From assembly GCF_016859285.1 (NCBI RefSeq), contig NC_053411.1:6173001-6237000 (forward strand): a DNA stretch of 64,000 bases, read 5' to 3'. This document shows, one piece after another, positions 58,501 through 64,000 of this stretch; position 1 is the first letter of the stretch, and each line of letters begins with the position of its first letter. The notes under the pieces are model-generated. The model worked only from the letters and a program-made list of their open reading frames with translations. It ran no database searches and had not been told where the DNA came from. This DNA comes from Xiphias gladius. Taxonomy: Eukaryota > Chordata > Actinopteri > Istiophoriformes > Xiphiidae. Made by a program: the position numbers and the translations under genes.

Positions 58501-61500
58501 TGTGGAAAGGGTCATTTTGGGTGTATACTTTATAGCATAATGCGGGAGTTTGTCATCGTAAAAGACATTCGTTTGATTTTTTTGGCCACTTGGGGGCAGC
58601 GGAGCACCCTTTAGAGTTAATGTGGTGAATGCGTTAGCAATTTTCATTTACACATCCAGCAGACAAGGAGCAACATTAGCATTCATTTGGAGTCATGTCT
58701 CTGGTGACCAGAAAAGTACAAAGCCAGTATTCACTTGGCTTATAACTATGAGGGGCTGAGGGGAACAGCAGAGTTGGGTGATACTTTTCTACAATGAGTG
58801 ACCTCTACCACATTACACATACTTATCTGAGCCATTGTTAATATGAAAATATTGATTGGTGCAGCTTTAAATTATCTCATGTATTGGATATAATACAATA
58901 TTTTTCATACAATGTGTTATGCTCATAATATATATTGTGTAATGATGTTTTTTAAATATATTTGTATATGTGCATACGTTCATAGGACTTTCTATAGTTT
59001 GTTGTATCTGTGAATGGAGTTTTGTTATCCATTTAATCAGCTCATACAGTCAAACCATAAGTTGTCAATACACAAACACAGATTTCTCTATCTTTCTTTA
59101 CTCTCATTACATTTGGAAGAAGATTGAGCTTTTCCGATTCGGATCACATAATCCGTTCTGCCTATTTCCAAACAAAAGCATGAAGATTAAAATTCAGTCG
59201 CTCTTTAAGCACTGAGATGCCAGCTGGCTCACAGAGATCAAAAGCCCAGTGCAGCAGGTGGCGGGAGTCTGGATTCTTTTGCCAAGGTCTCGTCAGGACT
59301 TTCAGTAGCACAGGAATTTAGGCTTTAAGGTCTTATTGTTATTGTTTGTTGTTTTTTTTTCCTTCCTTAGGTTACCAAGGTAACAGCTGCCCATAAACTC
59401 CCGTTCAATTTTTCCATTCCGTAAATCTGACTGAAACTCATGATATTTAATCTTCAGCTACCTCGTCCATCACAGTTCTAAATATTATACACAATCTCAG
59501 TCCACAGAAAGTGAACGAAATATGAAAAACACAGTGTCTTGAATGCACCTCCACCGTGAGTTTCAGTCACCAGAATTGTTAATTAAAACAGTTTGGGCTG
59601 ATTATAATTTCCTAACAGGAGCTCCATCAGTGACTGTTGCTAAGTAACTGGGGAGTCATCGCTGGCTGATCTTATGCATATTGTGCTCCTATCAGTAACT
59701 TGATCTGCCTTGAGACTGGACTGCAACGTGGCAACCGCACAGAGGAAAACGCTGGCCTTATTTCAGCTTGGTTTTTGCCTTTTTGTATTCTTGCTTCATT
59801 ATGTAATCTAACGTTTCCCTTTGAGACTATTGATGAACTGAGCCTGTTGTTCTCATCATGTGACTTAATGGGCTGCCTCTGTTTAAACATCAATGCAAAT
59901 GTTACTCTGACAGATAGCCTCATGATGGAAGCTTGCTGTTTGAAATGCTGATGAAGTAAAAATGTAAATTGAGCCTCGAAGCGTGCTCTCCCTCCCATCG
60001 GAGCTGACACTAGGAAAAGTAACTATGATTGAGGAGAACCAAGGCAAACACTTACGTCAAATAACCATGCAATAATTTACTGCTGTTCAGACATGATTTT
60101 AAAAATAGTTTTTCAGCTGTTGAAGTCATCAGCTGACAAACTAAGCTACTGGTGAGATTTGAGTGTTGCTATATGCCGTGAATAGGATGCAAAATAGATT
60201 TTATAAACAGCTTAATCCAAACACAACCTTATGTACAATAAGGTCAATGGTCATTCACCATTACATTCTAACTCACAGAAGAGACTGGATTTGGATAATT
60301 TTGTGACTTCCTCTACTCTCCTCTCTCTCCAGTTTAAAATTTTGTTGCAGTGACTTGATGCACATATGATTTGAAATGTAGGCAAAACAATAGACCAAAT
60401 TTTTTATTTAAATGAATGCACCATATATGTTATTTATACATGGTAACAAGGTCATTCTTTGTGGGTTTTTGTGAAAATTGTGTGCCAAAATGTAGTGGCT
60501 GCTGGACTAGCAAATCATGAATCAATAACAAAACTAGACATTATTTGCCCTTGGCAGCATATTTCAGCTGCTTACTATTTACACTTGCAGTACATCTTTG
60601 ATGAGAATATTAGTTTCCTGTCAGAAGATGGCCCAGACTCATGGCATCATTAAACAGGTTGGCCTTGATCTGCACTGGATCCAAACAACCCCCCATTTTA
60701 CCTCTAGAAGTACTATAATGAAATTCTCCCAGTGCACCTTTTCCATACATGCTAAAACATCCTCTTTGCACTGGGCAAGGTGCACCTGGGGTATGAAAAT
60801 CAGGGAGTTATCCATGTTTTCAAATTTAAATCTGGCACTCTCACGCATTGTTTGGCACCAGTGGCGTTAACAATAATTGGAAGACCACTGAAATACACAA
60901 TGAAATGATTGTACTGAAGTTGCATCAATAGTGCTTGATTTATAAATGGAATAAGGCGGGGGGGTTTTTTGTATATATATAACTGCCAAAAAATATTTAA
61001 CATACGGTATATAACGTTCTTTATAGAGCTTTTAGAGTTACTTAATAAAAACTGTCTTCTTCTTTTAGTATTTCAGTACAGTTATGTCATAAGGTTTTTC
61101 AATGGTGGTCTGTGATTTTGTCCACACCATTTATATCAATGAGGATAGGCTAAATAAAGCGAACACCTCTCTGTATAATGCAGTACAGGTCATTAGCCCT
61201 GTAAACAGACCAGTGGTTATACCAATTTAAGAAAAAAGTAGGAAAATGCTCTCGGTGAAGTAAACCAAACTCTGCCATCTGAGATGTGAGGCAGCTTACA
61301 AGCATCGACTTTTTCTTGACTTAGCCCCCGCACAAACATTTAATCAACGGTAGCTTGCTTCCTTACCTCCACTGCAACGAGTTTGGTGTCATTAGGCCCC
61401 AGCACCCCTGGTGGCACAGCCGGGTATTGCGGAAAATAGGGATTGTCTTGGCCGGTACAAAGGAGGTAGAGGATGATGATGATGTTGAAGGGAAACACAG

Positions 61501-63733
61501 CTACCGGCAAGTCCCAGCGGTCCAACACTGAGGAGAGACCACTGAACAGAAAGACACTGAAGAAAGGGAAGGGGGACAAAAGAGTGGATGGACCGATTAT
61601 ATTTAATAAAATGGACGTTACTTACATGTTGCAATGAAATGTGCAAACTTAATTTGTACAGACAGGTGTGTTTCAAATGCAGAATGAATGCAGAGCCCTT
61701 CCAAAATGGGCTCACTTTCGCATCGATTTTACAAGTGCAAGTGAACTGGAGGGAGAACGATGACAATCTGTAGTGAGAAGAGATCTGCTGACATATTTTC
61801 TTTAGCTATAAGTCTTGAACTCTGTGTAAAAGGTCTTAATATTTGAAAGTTGACAAACTATAGGAATAGTGTCTTTTGGTGCCCTTGGAGACAGGAGCGG
61901 ATCCCACTGTTTCTAACAGTGACTCACAACCACCGTGGCCCAAAATACCACGAATTTATTCAGAAAACAGTTAGATGAATCATTTTTTTGTCATGGTCAT
62001 ATGTAATTTTGAAAGGCCCAGGTCAGGTGGTTTAGGGAACCCAGTGTAAAATGACCTACTTATTCATTTAGTTTGGAGGAGTTGTGGGGCCTGCCATGAC
62101 TGTCGAGTTGTGTGTGTGTGCGCGCGCGCGTGTGTGTCTCACCACGTAGCTGACCCCAAGCAGACAGGCAGCAGCAGCCACCAGTACCAGTCCCCAGCCG
62201 AGCTAAACACTCCCATCAGCAGAGACACCAACATGCCGTTAAAACCATGGAGACCTCCTGACACCTCAGCGCTAAACACATACACACACATCCCCACACC
62301 GAACAGGGAGATACACATATTATTACGTCTTGCTTTTTCTATTTAGAAGACAAAAGAAGGCAACATTACTGCACAGCGATGTACATTAAGATCAAAAAAA
62401 TGTTTTTTGTTTTCATGACCAAAACACTCATTAGCATAGCTTTTTATGGGTCCTCATGAAACCAGTTGTTCAGTTTTAATGAGAAAAGGCCCTAGGGTCA
62501 CACTAAATATGTTCAAAATGTCAGACAAAAAACATTGGTGGCCCCAAGTCAGCTGGAATTATTTTTTAATGCAGTAAAACAAGGTTGCCTATTGGCATAT
62601 TATACTGTGTGTGGCGTAAATATTGGGACAGGGACTGAAATAAGAATTGCTAAACGGTGGTTGTAGGTGCACACAGGGCTTTGGTCATGGAGCTGTTCTT
62701 CTCACGAATTTCAAGTAGTGGCCTGAATCAACTTTAGTCATACGGGCAGAGTAAATTATAGGCTTGTGTTTTTAATGAGGGTTCGATTGTTTAAAAGGGA
62801 CATTTTTTATGTTGTGTGCTTATATAAATACCTAGATAATTACAAATGGACAAATAATTGAGTGCATTTTTGAGCCTATATACTATTTGTGTGTAGTTGT
62901 TCATATCCGTCCACCTGTCTTGTCCCATGACAACAGCTGTTAGTGTAGAGACCAGTATACCCAGAGTTCCCAGCAGACCCTGCCAGGGGGAAGCCCAGTA
63001 CAATGCAGCCAGGATGAGAGCGCCGCTCAGCGGGTTGTTGGCTAGAATCACTCTGGTCACCCCTCTCAGGCCCCACACTGCCAGCTGCAGCACAAATGAC
63101 TTGTCTGAGGACAGGAAGAAAAACATGGACTCTGAAAACCACACTTTATAGCAATGTTGAGATGATTAATATTTCCAGTTTTGTTTTTCACAAATTCCTG
63201 AAAAAGTGGAACTAAAGAAGCAAACTGCAGCACAAAACTTGTTCTCAGTTGGATTTCTTGATGCCAATTGAGGACTTTATAAAAGAATCAAAATGGGATT
63301 TTAATGATAATTATATTCTATGTGCAACAGCATTAACCCTGGGAGTTGTGTAATGATTACATCTGCATTTTTAATGGCAATACAAGCATTTCAGAGTCAT
63401 TTATGTATGATTATGGCAGTTTAACACATTTCAAGTGTTTGAGAACTACCTCTATTCAAAACGTTCTGTCATTAATCACATTATGAAGGGACTAGATGAA
63501 TAATGCATTTTTTTGAAATACATTTTTAAAAAGGTCATGCCATTTTATACTTCAAAGATTAGAAGTAAGACAAAATTCAGGATGTAGCAGCGTGGAGTCG
63601 TCCTACCCTGCATGTACTCATTCAAGTGCATCATGTCCCCAGTACACAACAGCAGGCTGCTCAACACACGCCGGCTGAGGCTGGCACGACTCCTGCTGGC
63701 CTCTTCCACCTCTGCTTTTGTTTCCATCCACAT
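44746..63733 (-). CDS. slc14a2-like: SLC14-family urea transporter
   Basis: Facilitative urea channel of the plasma membrane (family function). Coding exons in transcript order: 63607-63733, 62915-63104, 62143-62271, 61367-61556, 55447-55594, 47284-47418, 45751-45800, 44746-44928; phases all join and give 383 aa, close to the ~390 aa of single-unit UT proteins. Diagnostic segments in order: [111 protein letters not shown]. The two halves show the internal repeat of this fold. The signature LPxxTxPF reads LPVAVFPF in the first half and LPACSWAA in the second, so the usual Thr is Val/Ser and the second PF is AA. The start is the first ATG after an in-frame run at 63,736; MWM... could begin at 63,727 instead, or an upstream exon may exist. 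Whether this is UT-A type or the divergent fish UT-C type cannot be settled. Confidence 0.92.
47181..47508. repeat. Paired (GT)n and (CA)n tracts flanking one exon
   Basis: GT-rich 47,181-47,272 and CA-rich 47,423-47,508 lie either side of urea transporter exon 47,284-47,418, at 11 nt from its donor and 4 nt from its acceptor. In the minus-strand transcript the order is (GU)n, exon, (AC)n. Confidence 0.95.
50215..50760 (-). repeat. Dispersed percomorph repeat (copy B, inverted)
   Basis: The reverse-complement relative of 26,505-27,050: it carries TTTTGACCTGATGATGGCAC (complement of the CATCATCAGGTCAAAAT phrase), GTTTTGCAGGTATTTGGTCATAA, CATTTTAGCACGCTAACATTTGC and TAGCCATCCCTAGATCCACGC. It begins with the nested 'CTAGCATGG'-side edge at its right. 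It lies in a urea transporter intron. Confidence 0.75.
52455..52564. repeat. Long interrupted (CA)n microsatellite
   Basis: About 110 bp of CA units with GCAC interruptions at ~52,487, ~52,505 and ~52,509. Confidence 0.95.
56105..56805 (-). mobile_element. Decayed non-LTR retrotransposon (reverse-transcriptase C-terminal part)
   Basis: Minus-strand frames, broken by stops and shifts, carry the order of motifs seen in common fish LINE polymerases: [32 protein letters not shown] (the 'TGxPQGxxLSPxLF' box, degenerate), [19 protein letters not shown], then [33 protein letters not shown] and [15 protein letters not shown]. The catalytic YADD box is missing or unrecognisable. It is a 5'-truncated, inactive copy inside a urea transporter intron. 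Confidence 0.85.
57180..57830. repeat. Purine-rich (GA/GGA) low-complexity stretch
   Basis: Two strongly purine-biased blocks on the plus strand (~57,185-57,350 and ~57,430-57,790) with GGAGGA and AGAGAG words, on the antisense strand of the urea transporter intron. Confidence 0.8.
58545..58880 (+). repeat. Dispersed fish repeat
   Basis: Carries GGCCACTTGGGGGCAGCGGA, CATTAGCATTCATTTGGAGT, ATGTCTCTGGTGACCAG and, at its end, GAAAATATTGATTGGTGCAG plus CTTTAAA, phrases that recur together in percomorph genomes. No coding capacity; family not assigned. Confidence 0.6.
62110..62137. repeat. Compound (TG)n(CG)n(TG)n tract next to a splice donor
   Basis: Lies 4 nt from the donor of urea transporter exon 62,143-62,271, so the transcript reads gtgagacacacacgcgcg just after the exon. 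The alternating purine-pyrimidine run including (CG)5 is Z-DNA-prone. Confidence 0.9.
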
Positions 63734-63933
63734 CACAGCAGCTGCTGGACCACAGTGCTATAAATGTTATAAATATGTTGTAGCGATGCTGGGAAAAACC
63801 CAAAGCTTTTCTCCACTCTGTTGGTTCTTTTTGTTCTTTTCACACCTCTGTTTGTTCTCCTGTTGCTTCTTTCTCACTTTGCTTCTCATTCATCCCTTCT
63901 CCCCGTTCCTTCTCTCCCTCTCTCCTTCTCCAG

Positions 63934-63971
63934 TGAGGTTTAAGGGGATGACTTATAAACTGCTGGACCAG
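63934..63971 (+). CDS. Possible internal exon of an unidentified plus-strand gene
   Basis: A long pyrimidine tract (63,836-63,930) and AG precede a 38-bp open stretch reading RFKGMTYKLLDQ and ending at CAG|gtaacg. Both splice sites are good. The product is not recognised and only one exon is in view, so this may be a chance match. It would be divergent from the urea transporter, whose start lies about 200 bp away. Confidence 0.3.
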
Positions 63972-64000
63972 GTAACGTATTCACTCAGCTCTTGACCGGC

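Larger units (their letters stand above)
55595..61366 (-). other. Urea transporter intron (5.8 kb)
   Basis: Contains the non-LTR retrotransposon remnant (56,105-56,805), a purine-rich stretch (57,180-57,830), a dispersed fish repeat (58,545-58,880) and non-repetitive DNA at 59,600-60,010. No additional exon is needed for phase. Confidence 0.6.

Noticed and set aside
60639-60848. 69-aa minus-strand open frame that might be transposon-derived
   Set aside because: No motif could be tied to a known transposase or polymerase; evidence is too thin.

Overview
This window is vertebrate nuclear DNA, almost certainly from a spiny-rayed (percomorph) teleost. Genes are split into short exons with canonical GT/AG junctions, introns carry many long (CA)n/(GT)n microsatellites, and several dispersed repeat families typical of percomorph genomes are present. 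It contains no bacterial, phage or CRISPR features. I rebuilt four genes exon by exon by checking that splice sites, reading phases and family motifs agree.

Layout from left to right. (1) 1-9,109, minus strand: rpgrip1, the ciliary scaffold RPGR-interacting protein 1, from its start codon at 9,109 through the coiled coils and C2 domains. The C-terminal end runs off the left edge. (2) 10,650-14,360, minus strand: a complete TRIM E3 ligase of the fish bloodthirsty-like type (RING, two B-boxes, coiled coil, PRY-SPRY; 550 aa), with a probable noncoding leader exon near 14,962. (3) 15.1-23.2 kb: AT-rich intergenic DNA with one C-type-lectin-like exon (minus, 18,198-18,369) broken by an in-frame TAA. 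(4) 23,399-39,854, plus strand: a complete 17-exon O-GlcNAcase paralogue (808 aa) with an intact GH84 catalytic core, a rewritten linker and a C-terminal acetyltransferase-like domain. (5) 39.86-43.16 kb: a recent 1.63-kb tandem duplication bounded by (CA)n tracts, lying tail-to-tail between two genes. (6) 44,746-63,733, minus strand: a complete SLC14-family urea transporter (8 coding exons, 383 aa) with large introns holding a decayed non-LTR retrotransposon and other repeats. (7) 63,934-63,971, plus strand: a possible exon of a further gene that continues to the right.

The genes do not form a pathway. They are neighbours in an ordinary chromosomal block: ciliary/photoreceptor scaffold, innate-immune-type ubiquitin ligase, nucleocytoplasmic glycosidase, and membrane urea channel.

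The most distinctive signal is recurrent placement of GU-rich tracts directly at 3' splice sites and AC-rich tracts just after 5' splice sites in the O-GlcNAcase and urea-transporter genes. This suggests hairpin-assisted splicing or exon looping. Other points of interest are the urea transporter's departures from the family signature LPxxTxPF in both halves and the O-GlcNAcase paralogue's replaced linker.
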